A stretch of 64,000 nt of DNA from Staphylococcus sp. 17KM0847. Its GTDB lineage: Bacteria; Bacillota; Bacilli; Staphylococcales; Staphylococcaceae. Numbering within the stretch: position 1 is the first letter of the stretch; each line of letters starts with the position of its first letter. A program made the translations under genes and the position numbers. The notes below the pieces were generated by a model. It saw only the letters and a list, made by a program, of their open reading frames with translations. It was not told the DNA's origin and did not search any database. Positions 20,572 through 31,707 of the stretch are shown piece by piece. The stretch spans positions 372,001 through 436,000 of the forward strand of contig NZ_CP040781.1 of NCBI RefSeq assembly GCF_013463155.1. The letters are read 5' to 3'.

Positions 20572-21240
20572 ATGACAGCACCACAAAGAAGTAATCAAGG
20601 ACCTAAGTATAGAGATGATGGCAAAATTTCAGGGAAAAAGAAGTTGACAGGTTGCCTAAGTATTTTAGTGATTTTAGGATTAATGGCTGGACTCTTTTTT
20701 GCAGTTTTTGCTTACGTAGATCAAACACATAAAGGGAACGAGCGTCTGGAAGAACAGAAAAAGCAAGAGCAAAAAGAAAAGCGTGAATCAGAGATTAAAA
20801 AGAAAAAAGAAGAAAAAGAAAAAAAAGAGCAGGAAGCGTTAAGAAAGCAAGAAGAGCAGCAGGCATTGCAAGAGCAACAAGCAAGAGAGGCAGCCGCATT
20901 ACAACAAGCACAAAGACAACAAGCGACACAATCACAACAACGTTCAAAGGCGAATACACAGAAAAAACAAACGCAACAAAAGGATAAAGAAACTCAAGAA
21001 AAAGACGAAGAAACATCAACAAATGATAAAAAAGAGCAGCAAAAAGAGAACAATGCACAGCGTAATACACAAGTACAACAGCCATCGCAACAGCAACAAC
21101 AATCATCCAATACATCACAGCAACAGCAGACCAATCGTCAGCAAAATCAACAAAATCAGCAGAGTCAGCAGAACAGTCAGGCCCAATCTTCACGTCAACA
21201 GTCAACACAATCACAACAAAACGCAAATAATAATCAATAG
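20572..21240 (+). CDS. Single-pass membrane protein with long Q/N/K/E-rich tail
   Basis: The 222-residue protein has a short basic N-terminus, one membrane helix (about 25-48) and an extracytoplasmic or cytoplasmic tail of extreme composition. Residues 55-100 are K/E/Q-rich and likely a charged helix; residues 100-222 are nearly all Q, N, S and T. GAGGGA precedes ATG. There is no lipobox context around C28 and no LPXTG motif. By charge (positive-inside rule) the tail should lie outside. I do not know a function; a homologue of similar layout sits next to gapR in S. aureus. The Q-run DNA (CAACAGCAA) is repeat-prone, so length should vary among strains. Confidence 0.75.
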   Translation: MTAPQRSNQGPKYRDDGKISGKKKLTGCLSILVILGLMAGLFFAVFAYVDQTHKGNERLEEQKKQEQKEKRESEIKKKKEEKEKKEQEALRKQEEQQALQEQQAREAAALQQAQRQQATQSQQRSKANTQKKQTQQKDKETQEKDEETSTNDKKEQQKENNAQRNTQVQQPSQQQQQSSNTSQQQQTNRQQNQQNQQSQQNSQAQSSRQQSTQSQQNANNNQ

Positions 21241-21245
21241 CAAAC

Positions 21246-21284
21246 AAAGCACAGAGTCATAAAGCAGATGATTCTGTGCTTTTT
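21246..21284 (+). terminator. Terminator after the Q/N-rich protein gene
   Basis: AAAGCACAGAGTCAT and ATGATTCTGTGCTTT form a 15-bp stem with one G-T pair, followed by T. Confidence 0.9.
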
Positions 21285-21553
21285 AATTGTTAAAGAACGA
21301 TAACTGAAGGAACAGTTTACAGGTGTCTCATCCAGATGCATTATGATTATTATTTGGAATTTGTATTATTGACGTGATTCGGACATTTATAGTAAGAAGA
21401 CCATTTATTTTTTGTGATATACATTGTCACCTTTCTACTTTGTCATTAAAAAATGATGAGAGCGTCTGTGTTGTTACAATATGAGCGGAGTATGGTATGG
21501 AAAGGTTGGACGTAAAACGACCTATTAAATTTTATTGTGGGATTACTTTTGGC
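21285..21553. other. Non-coding region before the glycolytic operon promoter
   Basis: No ORF with a ribosome site and no strong hairpin is seen here. Confidence 0.5.
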
Positions 21554-21582
21554 TTGCTTTTATATAAAAGGCATAGTATCAT
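21554..21582 (+). promoter_or_regulatory. Predicted promoter of gapR-gapA operon
   Basis: TTGCTT (21554-21559), 17 bases, TATCAT (21577-21582). It lies upstream of the CggR-type operator, as in Bacillus, where the repressor blocks elongation from downstream of the start site. Confidence 0.55.
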
Positions 21583-21620
21583 TATAAATGTAAACAGGTT
21601 ATCTATTTTTTTAGCATTGA

Positions 21621-21657
21621 TGGGACTTAAAATGTCACCCCTTGGCTTGAAGTTGAC
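21621..21657 (+). promoter_or_regulatory. CggR/GapR operator (two half-sites)
   Basis: TGGGAC-N6-TGTC (21621-21636), a four-base gap, then CTTGGC-N6-TTGAC (21641-21657). This matches the Bacillus CggR operator layout CGGGAC-N6-TGTC-N4-CGGGAC-N6-TGTC, with the first half nearly perfect and the second degenerate. It lies about 30 bases before the gapR start, in the mRNA leader, predicting autoregulation relieved by fructose-1,6-bisphosphate. Confidence 0.75.
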
Positions 21658-21687
21658 CCCCTGTTCACTATTAAGGAGGCGTAACTC

Positions 21688-22716
21688 TTGGAACGCATGA
21701 TTCAAGTTCAACAAAAAATAGTGCCTGACTTGATAGATAAGATGTATCGACGGTTTTCAATTTTGACAGCTATTCAGAAATACCAGCCTGTTGGTCGACG
21801 TACATTAAGTGAAATGTTAAATTTAACAGAAAGGGTACTGAGATCAGAAACAGACTTGTTGAAGCATCAAGATTTAATTTTGGTGAAACCCACAGGCATG
21901 ACACTGACATCTGAAGGCGTAGATGTAGTAGGGCAGTTGAGTGATTATTTCAATCATTATTCTGATTATCATCAGTTGGCTCAGTTCATACGCAAACACT
22001 ATGGTATTAAAGAGGTTCATGTCATTCCTGGTAATAGTGATACAGATTTAAGTGTCAAAGTTGAGTTAGGCCGTATTACAGGACAACTACTTGAAAAGCA
22101 ATTGTATGAAGAAGCAATTGTTTCGATTACTGGAGGTTCTACAATGGCATCGGTAAGTGATGCGATGACAGAACTACCATTCAGTGTCTTGTTTGTCCCA
22201 GCCCGTGGCGGATTGGGCGAAAATGTAATCTTTCAAGCAAATACGATTTGTTCTACAATGGCGCGACGCACAGGTGGGAGTTACACTACACTGTATGTGC
22301 CAGATCAAGTAAGTGAACAAACATACCAAAATTTAATGCAAGAACCTTCTGTTATACAAACGTTAGACAGAATTCGACAGTCGCAATTTATCGTACATGG
22401 CATAGGTGATGCGCTGAAAATGGCGAAACGTAGACAATCGTCATCAGAAGTCGTGATAAAACTTCAACATCATAATGCCGTAGGTGAAGCCTTTGGTTAT
22501 TATTTTAACCAGCAAGGTGAGATTATTCATAAAGTTAAAACGATTGGGCTTCAACTGGAAGAGGTACAATCTAAGCAACACATTTTTGCTGTCGCAGGCG
22601 GTGCTTCAAAAGGTAATGCAATTAAAGCATATCTTGAAATTGCACCGAAGAATACAACACTTATTACAGATGAGAGTGCAGCAAAAATTATTACGCAAGG
22701 TCTTTTAAAACAATAA
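21688..22716 (+). CDS. gapR: Central glycolytic genes regulator CggR/GapR
   Basis: A 342-residue SorC-family repressor: N-terminal winged helix (about 25-75; [23 protein letters not shown]), then a sugar-phosphate-binding domain (about 90-340) with the [11 protein letters not shown] and GVGDAL-like loops. The start is a TTG eight bases after AAGGAGG; there is no better ATG until the fourth codon. It sits 32 bases before gapA, and the operator in its leader predicts autoregulation and control of gapA and perhaps the downstream genes by fructose-1,6-bisphosphate. Confidence 0.93.
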   Translation: MERMIQVQQKIVPDLIDKMYRRFSILTAIQKYQPVGRRTLSEMLNLTERVLRSETDLLKHQDLILVKPTGMTLTSEGVDVVGQLSDYFNHYSDYHQLAQFIRKHYGIKEVHVIPGNSDTDLSVKVELGRITGQLLEKQLYEEAIVSITGGSTMASVSDAMTELPFSVLFVPARGGLGENVIFQANTICSTMARRTGGSYTTLYVPDQVSEQTYQNLMQEPSVIQTLDRIRQSQFIVHGIGDALKMAKRRQSSSEVVIKLQHHNAVGEAFGYYFNQQGEIIHKVKTIGLQLEEVQSKQHIFAVAGGASKGNAIKAYLEIAPKNTTLITDESAAKIITQGLLKQ

Positions 22717-22748
22717 AACACAATTACATTTTAAAGGAGGCCATTAAA

Positions 22749-23756
22749 ATGGCAGTAAAAGTAGCAATTAACGGATTTGGTAGAATTGGTCGTTTAGCAT
22801 TTAGAAGAATTCAAGATGTTGAGAATATCGAAGTAGTAGCAGTTAACGATTTAACAGATGATGATATGCTTGCACACTTATTGAAATATGACACAATGCA
22901 AGGTCGTTTTACTGAAGAAGTAGAAGTAATTGACGGTGGTTTCCGTGTTAATGGTAAAGAAGTTAAATCATTCTCAGAACCAGAACCATCAAAATTACCA
23001 TGGGCTGACTTAGGTGTAGATGTTGTATTAGAATGTACAGGTTTCTTTACTTCTAAAGAAAAAGCAGAAGCGCACATTGAAGCTGGTGCGAAAAAAGTAT
23101 TGATTTCAGCGCCAGGAACAGGCGACTTAAAAACAATTGTATACAATGTGAACCATGAATTATTAGATGGCTCAGAGTCAGTAGTATCAGGTGCATCTTG
23201 TACAACAAACTCACTAGCACCAGTAGCAAAAACATTACAAGATTCATTCGGTATTGTTGAAGGTTTAATGACAACAATTCATGCATATACAGGTGATCAA
23301 AATACACAAGATTCACCACACCGTAAAGGTGACAAACGTCGTGCACGTGCAGCAGCTGAAAACATTATTCCAAACTCAACAGGTGCAGCAAAAGCAATCG
23401 GTTTAGTTATTCCTGAAATTGCAGGTAAGTTAGACGGTGGCGCACAACGTGTACCAGTGGCAACAGGTTCATTAACAGAATTAACAGTTGTATTAGAAAA
23501 AGAAGTAACAGTGGACGAAGTAAACCAAGCAATGAAAGACGCTACAAATGAATCATTTGGTTACACTGAAGATGAAATTGTATCATCAGATGTTGTAGGT
23601 ATGACATTTGGTGCATTATTTGACGCAACACAAACACGTGTAATGACTGTTGGTGATCGTCAATTAGTTAAAGTTGCATCTTGGTACGACAACGAAATGT
23701 CATATACTGCACAACTTGTTCGTACTTTAGAATATTTAGCAAGCCACGCAAAATAA
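22749..23756 (+). CDS. gapA: Glyceraldehyde-3-phosphate dehydrogenase (glycolytic)
   Basis: GapA oxidises and phosphorylates glyceraldehyde-3-phosphate with NAD+. The 335-residue protein has the NAD-binding NGFGRIGR start and active-site Cys in [20 protein letters not shown] precedes the ATG. Codon use is strongly biased to A/T-ending preferred codons, as expected for a highly expressed gene. A terminator-like hairpin separates it from pgk, so gapR-gapA can be made without the rest. Confidence 0.98.
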   Translation: MAVKVAINGFGRIGRLAFRRIQDVENIEVVAVNDLTDDDMLAHLLKYDTMQGRFTEEVEVIDGGFRVNGKEVKSFSEPEPSKLPWADLGVDVVLECTGFFTSKEKAEAHIEAGAKKVLISAPGTGDLKTIVYNVNHELLDGSESVVSGASCTTNSLAPVAKTLQDSFGIVEGLMTTIHAYTGDQNTQDSPHRKGDKRRARAAAENIIPNSTGAAKAIGLVIPEIAGKLDGGAQRVPVATGSLTELTVVLEKEVTVDEVNQAMKDATNESFGYTEDEIVSSDVVGMTFGALFDATQTRVMTVGDRQLVKVASWYDNEMSYTAQLVRTLEYLASHAK

Positions 23757-23823
23757 GCGTGTAACATAATAAGTTCAGTAAGTACATGACGAGTGCTTCT
23801 AAACTGACGTGTAGCATTATAGT

Positions 23824-23860
23824 AGGCGGGGAGGCACAAAACGCTTCTCCGCTTATTTTT
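23824..23860 (+). terminator. Terminator between gapA and pgk
   Basis: AGGCGGGGAGG (23824-23834) pairs with CTTCTCCGCTT (23844-23854) using several G-T pairs, followed by ATTTTT. It likely gives partial termination inside the operon. Confidence 0.7.
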
Positions 23861-23956
23861 AAACAAAATCGTGGAAGGTAAGTCATAAATTTCTTAATAA
23901 AAAGTAAGATTTGTTTTAAACTGAAATTAACAACGGTTTTGAGGAGGAGTTTAAAA

Positions 23957-25147
23957 ATGGCTAAAAAGGATGTAACAGATGTAGCATTAAAAGGGAAAGT
24001 GGTACTTGTACGTGCTGACTTTAACGTACCAATGAAAGATGGAGAAATTACGAATGATAATCGTATTGTGCAAGCATTACCGACTTTGAAACATATCCTT
24101 AATGAAGGAGGTAAGGTTGTTGTATTCTCACATTTAGGTAAGGTTAAAGAAGAAAGCGACAAAGCAAAGTTATCATTAGCACCTGTTGCAAAACGTTTAT
24201 CTGAAAAATTGGAAAAAGAGGTAACGTTTATTCCTGAAACACGTGGTGAAAAGTTAGAGTCTGCGATTAAAGATTTAAATGAAGGCGACATCTTAATGTT
24301 TGAAAACACACGCTTTGAAGATGTTGAAGGTAAGAAAGAGTCTAAAAACGATCCTGAGTTGGGCAAGTATTGGGCTTCTTTAGGTGACATTTTTGTTAAT
24401 GATGCATTTGGTACTGCGCATCGTGAACATGCATCAAATGTGGGGATTGCAACACATCTTGAAACAGTAGCTGGTTTCTTAATGGAAAAAGAGATTAAAT
24501 TTATCGGTGGTGTTGTGGATAATCCAGATAAGCCTGTTGTAGCAATTTTAGGTGGTGCAAAGGTTTCTGACAAAATAGGTGTTATCGAAAACTTATTAAA
24601 TATTGCAGACAAAGTGTTAATTGGTGGAGGTATGGCTTACACATTCTTAAAAGCACAAGGTAAAGAAATAGGTTTATCATTGCTTGAAGCAGATAGAATT
24701 GATTTTGCGAAAGATTTACTAGATCGTGCGGGTGATCAAATCGTATTACCGATTGACGGTAAGGTAGCAAAAACGTTTTCTAATGATGCAGAGATTACGG
24801 TAGTTTCAATGGATGAAATTCCTGCTGACCAAGAATCACTAGATATTGGTCCAAAAACAGTCGAATTATTTAAAGAACAGCTAAAAGGTGCACATACAGT
24901 CGTATGGAATGGTCCAATGGGTGTATTTGAATTTAGTAACTTTGCGCAAGGTACGATTGGTGTATGTGAAGCAATAGCCGAATTACAAGATGCTACAACA
25001 ATTATCGGTGGCGGTGATTCAGCCGCAGCAGCAATGCAATTAGGCTTTGAAGAGGACTTTACACACATTTCAACAGGTGGCGGCGCATCTCTTGAGTATC
25101 TCGAAGGTAAAGAACTTCCGGGTATTAAAGCAATAGCAAACAAATAA
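23957..25147 (+). CDS. pgk: Phosphoglycerate kinase
   Basis: Pgk makes ATP and 3-phosphoglycerate from 1,3-bisphosphoglycerate. The 396-residue protein begins MAKKDVTD after GAGGAGGAG; an in-frame ATG six codons upstream lies in the ribosome site itself and is rejected. It carries the substrate-binding [10 protein letters not shown] near residue 20 and the nucleotide-binding GGGDSAAA near 370. It is first of the pgk-tpiA-gpmI group, 49 bases before tpiA. Confidence 0.98.
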   Translation: MAKKDVTDVALKGKVVLVRADFNVPMKDGEITNDNRIVQALPTLKHILNEGGKVVVFSHLGKVKEESDKAKLSLAPVAKRLSEKLEKEVTFIPETRGEKLESAIKDLNEGDILMFENTRFEDVEGKKESKNDPELGKYWASLGDIFVNDAFGTAHREHASNVGIATHLETVAGFLMEKEIKFIGGVVDNPDKPVVAILGGAKVSDKIGVIENLLNIADKVLIGGGMAYTFLKAQGKEIGLSLLEADRIDFAKDLLDRAGDQIVLPIDGKVAKTFSNDAEITVVSMDEIPADQESLDIGPKTVELFKEQLKGAHTVVWNGPMGVFEFSNFAQGTIGVCEAIAELQDATTIIGGGDSAAAAMQLGFEEDFTHISTGGGASLEYLEGKELPGIKAIANK

Positions 25148-25196
25148 GTGATGTAGTAAGTTGAAAAAGAGACATTAAATTATAGGAGTGTTTTAA

Positions 25197-25958
<762 letters not shown>

Positions 25959-27476
25959 ATGGCAAAACAACCAACAGCCCTTATTATATTAGATGGCTTT
26001 GCAAATCGTGAAGAAGAGCATGGTAATGCAGTGAAACTTGCACATAAACCCAACTTTGATCGTTATGCGACAAAATATCCAACAACACAAATTGAAGCAA
26101 GTGGTTTGGATGTAGGCTTACCTGAAGGACAAATGGGTAACTCTGAAGTAGGTCATATGAATATTGGTGCTGGACGAATCGTTTATCAAAGTTTGACACG
26201 AATCAACAAATCTATCTCAGATGGAGACTTTTATGATAATAAAATTTTGAATGACGCAATGAACCATGTTCAGCAGCATCATGCAGCATTGCACGTTTTT
26301 GGTCTATTATCTGACGGTGGTGTACATAGCCATTATCAACATCTATTTGCAATCCTAGAACTTGCTAAACGTAAAGGGTTGGATAAAGTATATGTACATG
26401 CTTTTTTAGACGGACGTGACGTAGATCAAAAATCTGCACTCGGATATATTGATGAAACAGAGGCAGTTTTTCAAAAATTAGGCGTAGGTCAATTTGCATC
26501 AGTATCAGGTCGTTATTATGCTATGGATCGTGATAAACGTTGGGATCGTGAGCATAAAGCGTATGATGCGATTCGTGGTTTTAGCGACGTCAAATATAGC
26601 TCCGCACGTGAAGGTGTCGAAGCAAACTATGCACAAGGACTGACAGATGAATTTGTTGAACCGTTTGTAGTGACTGGTCAAAATAATGGTGTGGCAGATG
26701 GCGATGCAGTTATCTTTTACAACTTCCGTCCAGATAGAGCTGCACAACTTTCTGAAATATTTACAAATAAAGCTTTTGATGGTTTTCCGGTAGAACAAGT
26801 GAACAACCTCTACTATGCGACATTTACGAAATATAATGATAACGTAGACGCACAAATTGTCTTTGAAAAAGTAGATCTTAAAAATACAATTGGTGAAGTT
26901 GCCCAAGATCATGGCTTAACACAGTTGCGCATTGCCGAAACCGAAAAATACCCTCATGTGACATATTTCATGAGTGGAGGACAAAATGAAGAATTCAAAG
27001 GAGAGCGTCGACGCTTGATTGCATCTCCAAAGGTAGCAACGTATGATCTCCAACCAGAAATGAGTGCTTATGAAGTACGTGATGCATTGTTAGAAGAGCT
27101 AGATAAGGGAGATTTAGATCTTATTATCCTTAACTTTGCGAATCCAGATATGGTTGGTCATAGCGGTATGCTTGAGCCAACAATTAAAGCAATCGAAGCC
27201 GTAGATGAATGTCTCGGTGCTGTTGTAGATAAAATTATCGATATGGGTGGCCAGGCAATTATTACTGCCGATCATGGTAACTCAGATGAAGTGTTGACCG
27301 ATGATGATCAACCGATGACGACACATACAACAAATCCAGTCCCTGTTATTGTAACAAAAGAAGGGATTACATTACGCAAAACAGGTCGCTTAGGTGACTT
27401 AGCACCAACACTCATTGATTTGTTAAATATTACGCAGCCAGCAGATATGACTGGTGAAACACTTATTCAGCATTAA
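25959..27476 (+). CDS. gpmI: 2,3-bisphosphoglycerate-independent phosphoglycerate mutase
   Basis: GpmI interconverts 3- and 2-phosphoglycerate through a phosphoserine intermediate using Mn2+. The 505-residue protein has the active-site Ser in [14 protein letters not shown] (about 62), metal-binding TADHGNSDE and the DGGVHSH segment. There is no gap to tpiA; its ribosome site GAAGGTG is inside the tpiA end, so translation is coupled. eno follows after a separate promoter. Confidence 0.98.
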   Translation: MAKQPTALIILDGFANREEEHGNAVKLAHKPNFDRYATKYPTTQIEASGLDVGLPEGQMGNSEVGHMNIGAGRIVYQSLTRINKSISDGDFYDNKILNDAMNHVQQHHAALHVFGLLSDGGVHSHYQHLFAILELAKRKGLDKVYVHAFLDGRDVDQKSALGYIDETEAVFQKLGVGQFASVSGRYYAMDRDKRWDREHKAYDAIRGFSDVKYSSAREGVEANYAQGLTDEFVEPFVVTGQNNGVADGDAVIFYNFRPDRAAQLSEIFTNKAFDGFPVEQVNNLYYATFTKYNDNVDAQIVFEKVDLKNTIGEVAQDHGLTQLRIAETEKYPHVTYFMSGGQNEEFKGERRRLIASPKVATYDLQPEMSAYEVRDALLEELDKGDLDLIILNFANPDMVGHSGMLEPTIKAIEAVDECLGAVVDKIIDMGGQAIITADHGNSDEVLTDDDQPMTTHTTNPVPVIVTKEGITLRKTGRLGDLAPTLIDLLNITQPADMTGETLIQH

Positions 27477-27482
27477 AATATT

Positions 27483-27510
27483 TTGAGAAACGATATGCTA
27501 TCGTTATAAT
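27483..27510 (+). promoter_or_regulatory. Predicted eno promoter
   Basis: TTGAGA (27483-27488), 16 bases, TATAAT (27505-27510). A small stem AACGATA-TGC-TATCGTT lies inside the spacer, so the site may also act as a weak attenuator. Confidence 0.65.
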
Positions 27511-27578
27511 ATAAGCGAAGACACAATAAAATGACAGGTGTGTGGGTTGTAATATATTCCAATAAACCACTACCTTAA

Positions 27579-28904
<1,326 letters not shown>

Positions 28905-28918
28905 GATTAACGATGTCA

Positions 28919-28958
28919 ATCACCTCTTATGTACACATTGTACATAGGAGGTGGTTTT
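28919..28958 (+). terminator. Terminator after eno
   Basis: A 15-bp stem (CACCTCTTATGTACA with TGTACATAGGAGGTG) around a three-base loop is followed by GTTTT. Confidence 0.9.
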
Positions 28959-29103
28959 ATGTGTGGCTAGTGTATAATTCTTGATGCTTTCACATTATTT
29001 TTATTTTGGGTATAATAAAAAATTCAGAGTATTAGCGACCTTTGGTCAGGAAACTTTTATATTGTACATATTTTACGAAATCATTCATCTGGAGGTGTTA
29101 TGC

Positions 29104-29841
29104 ATGACGTACTTATTATTTAATGTAACATCTGTGGAACAGTCACATGTATTTGAGAACTTGTTTGAAATGTTGAACATTGGAAAAGTAATTGTAGTAG
29201 GGACACATGATGAAGAAGAAAAAATCAAAGCACTTACGCAACAATGGACAGTGGACTATGAGATTGTATGGACAGCATCGCTTGTTCCAGATGTCTTAAC
29301 AACTATTGTTGAACAAGACCATATACAACATGCTGTAATTTTAAATCCTTCTGAGCGAGATGCGCATTATGTTGAGTATTGTATGACGCATGATATTGAT
29401 ATTGTGAATAACCCAACCATACAGCCTGAAGGACTTCGCTTTTCTGTAGAAGTGATCTTGGAACATCGAGGGCGCTATTTAATTTGTCAGAGACATCGTG
29501 ACGCAACAGTTGCACCCAGTATTTGGAATGTGCCAGCAGGTAAAGTCAAGTTCAATGAACCCATAGAAGCCGCGATGTTACGAGAAACAAAAGAAGAAAC
29601 GAATTTAACATTAGAAACAGTGCATTATTTGGGACATTTGTGGATTAACAATAAACATCAGCGACTCGTTTTTACATACTATGCGCAAGTCGACGATATA
29701 ACATCATTGAAGATTGATGATGAAGAGTTCGAAACGTATGAATGGGTAACACCACAAGTGTTGGATCAATATTCATCTCTTAATCCACATATCGTCACAC
29801 ACATTCAGCAGCTCGGAGCAGGTACACATCCTAGCTTGTAA
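29104..29841 (+). CDS. Nudix hydrolase with N-terminal extension
   Basis: ATG 29104 follows GGAGGTG; an in-frame ATG at 28981 is inside the eno terminator region with no ribosome site. The 245-residue protein has an N-terminal domain of about 115 residues without a motif I recognise and a Nudix domain from about 118. The Nudix box GKVKFNEPIEAAMLRETKEE matches GX5EX7REUXEE with Asn for the final Gly. Nudix enzymes hydrolyse nucleoside diphosphates linked to another group; the substrate here is unknown. Confidence 0.82.
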   Translation: MTYLLFNVTSVEQSHVFENLFEMLNIGKVIVVGTHDEEEKIKALTQQWTVDYEIVWTASLVPDVLTTIVEQDHIQHAVILNPSERDAHYVEYCMTHDIDIVNNPTIQPEGLRFSVEVILEHRGRYLICQRHRDATVAPSIWNVPAGKVKFNEPIEAAMLRETKEETNLTLETVHYLGHLWINNKHQRLVFTYYAQVDDITSLKIDDEEFETYEWVTPQVLDQYSSLNPHIVTHIQQLGAGTHPSL

Positions 29842-29917
29842 TATTTGTGGCATAGTCGTTTCCTTTGAATGATGAATTTGATATATTGAATATAACAGTG
29901 TTTAAAGGAGAAAAAAG

Positions 29918-30385
29918 ATGTCAAATTTAACAGAATCAGAGATGCGTGCTAAGCATACAGGACGCTTACTGGCATACATTTCATTTTTATTTGCAGTATG
30001 CCTTGTTGTACACCAAGTTACGATTGTAGATAGTCAAGTTATTAGTCATATGTTGGAGCAATCAGGTAATAAGGTATCAGAGAATGCGATTAATGCAATA
30101 AATAATAGTTTACGTTATACAGGTATTTTATACATTCTTGCATATTCAGCAGGTGTTGTAGCGATTAAGTTCCAACATCCATACTTATGGTGGTTTATGC
30201 TTGCAGTCTTTATATCACAAGTCTTTAATGCTTTGTTAAATCCACCGTTATTATATGTGAGTATTGTTAATGTCAAGGGATTTTTAGCTTTAGTCCCTTA
30301 TGCTGTGGCAGTAATCGGTTCGATAGTTATGGCAGTGTTTATGATTATAACGAGTATTAAGCGTAAAACTACATTCAACCGTTAG
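29918..30385 (+). CDS. Four-helix membrane protein of unknown function
   Basis: A 155-residue protein with predicted helices at about 17-35, 68-85, 90-110 and 122-145, and a polar loop between the first two (DSQVISHMLEQSGNKVSEN). AAAGGAG precedes ATG. I recognise no family motif. It lies alone between the Nudix gene and secG on the same strand. Confidence 0.7.
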   Translation: MSNLTESEMRAKHTGRLLAYISFLFAVCLVVHQVTIVDSQVISHMLEQSGNKVSENAINAINNSLRYTGILYILAYSAGVVAIKFQHPYLWWFMLAVFISQVFNALLNPPLLYVSIVNVKGFLALVPYAVAVIGSIVMAVFMIITSIKRKTTFNR

Positions 30386-30453
30386 TTAACATTGTCGGAA
30401 TGATGGTAATGTGTTAAAATAGCTTTCGTATATGATGAATGGAGGACAATCTG

Positions 30454-30687
30454 ATGCATACTTTTATTGTTGTATTACTGATTATTGACTGTATCGCACT
30501 CATCACGGTTGTTTTATTACAAGAAGGTAAGAGTAATGGCTTATCAGGTGCCATCAGCGGTGGGGCTGAACAATTATTCGGTAAACAAAAACAACGTGGT
30601 GTAGATTTATTTTTGCATAGATTGACAATTGTACTATCAATTATTTTCTTTGTATTAATGTTAGGTATCAGTTACTTTAATATGTAG
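30454..30687 (+). CDS. secG: Protein-export membrane protein SecG
   Basis: SecG is the small non-essential subunit of the SecYEG translocon. The 77-residue protein starts [13 protein letters not shown] after GGAGG; an in-frame upstream ATG has no ribosome site. It shows two membrane helices flanking the conserved loop [24 protein letters not shown]. It is followed by the intergenic hairpin element that probably terminates it. Confidence 0.95.
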   Translation: MHTFIVVLLIIDCIALITVVLLQEGKSNGLSGAISGGAEQLFGKQKQRGVDLFLHRLTIVLSIIFFVLMLGISYFNM

Positions 30688-30688
30688 A

Positions 30689-30858
30689 GGGACTGAGGCA
30701 GAAATTGTTTTGAACATATAATAGAGCCAGTATAAAAGCACAATGGTAGTCATTGACTGGATTAAATATGTATATTAACCTTTTCAATGTGAGTCATTTT
30801 TACCGGGGCAGGACAATGAAATCTTTTCAGTCATTAAGATTTCTATCCTGCTCCTTTT
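30689..30858 (+). repeat. Intergenic hairpin element, copy 1
   Basis: The stretch opens with GGGACTGAGGCAGAAAT, has an internal AGCCAGT/ACTGG-type stem, and ends in a strong hairpin: GGGGCAGGA (30805-30813) with TCCTGCTCC (30846-30854), plus an inner GAAATC/GATTTC stem and TTTT. A diverged copy with the same plan occurs at 53651-53822. Similar GGGACTGGGAC-type intergenic elements are known to me in other staphylococci. The last hairpin also works as secG terminator. Confidence 0.65.
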
Positions 30859-30924
30859 GTTTGTATCAATAATTATAAATAGATAGAATAATAATGTAAC
30901 TTTTTAAGGAAGGATGAGGTTTTG

Positions 30925-31665
30925 ATGAAAATACAACTCCCTAAGCCATTTTTGTTTGAAGGAGGCAAACGTGCAGTTTTATTATTACACGGTTTTACAG
31001 GAAATAGCTCAGATGTACGACAGCTGGGACGTTATCTTCAGAAAAAAGGCTATACCTCTCATGCGCCTCATTATGAAGGACATGCAGCACCACCTGAAGA
31101 AATTTTGGAATCTAGTCCACATGTTTGGTATAAAGACGCATTGGATGGTTATGATTATTTAGTCGAACAAGGTTATGATGAGATTGCGGTTGCAGGTCTA
31201 TCACTTGGTGGTGTATTTGCATTGAAACTAAGCTTAAATCGTGATGTTAAAGGTGTTGTAACAATGTGTACGCCTGCTTATATCAAAACAGAAGGGGCAA
31301 TGTTTGAAGGTTTTCTTGCATATGCACGTAACTTTAAGCGTTATGAAGGTAAAGACGATGAAACGATAGAACAAGAAATGAGCCACTTTCATCCGACAGA
31401 AACGTTAAAAGAGTTACAAGCGACATTAGAAGGTGTTCGTGAAAGCATTGATGAAGTCATGGATCCATTGTTGGTGATTCAATCTGAACATGATGAAATG
31501 ATTAACCCTGACTCTGCAAATGTAATCTATGATGGTGCGATTTCTGAGCAAAAACATTTATCGTGGTACCATAACTCAGGTCATGTTATTACAATTGATA
31601 AAGAGAAAGAACAAGTATTTGAAGAGGTTTATCAGTTTTTAGAGGGGCTTGACTGGTCCGAATAG
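30925..31665 (+). CDS. est: Carboxylesterase (Est30-like alpha/beta hydrolase)
   Basis: The 246-residue protein has the oxyanion motif LLHGFTGNSSD, nucleophile elbow GLSLGG (Ser about 93), the acid in SEHDEM and catalytic His in NSGHVIT, which together match the Geobacillus Est30 carboxylesterase family. It hydrolyses short acyl esters; the natural substrate is unknown. ATG 30925 follows AGGATGAGG; a TTG one codon upstream is less likely. The secG-est-rnr-smpB-ssrA order is conserved in Firmicutes. Confidence 0.92.
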   Translation: MKIQLPKPFLFEGGKRAVLLLHGFTGNSSDVRQLGRYLQKKGYTSHAPHYEGHAAPPEEILESSPHVWYKDALDGYDYLVEQGYDEIAVAGLSLGGVFALKLSLNRDVKGVVTMCTPAYIKTEGAMFEGFLAYARNFKRYEGKDDETIEQEMSHFHPTETLKELQATLEGVRESIDEVMDPLLVIQSEHDEMINPDSANVIYDGAISEQKHLSWYHNSGHVITIDKEKEQVFEEVYQFLEGLDWSE

Positions 31666-31707
31666 CATAAAATAAAAATGGAAAAATAGAGAGAAAGGAG
31701 GCATATC

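Noticed and set aside
23668-24612. A 314-codon minus-strand frame across gapA-pgk
   Set aside because: It lies antisense to highly conserved glycolytic genes and reflects their biased codons.
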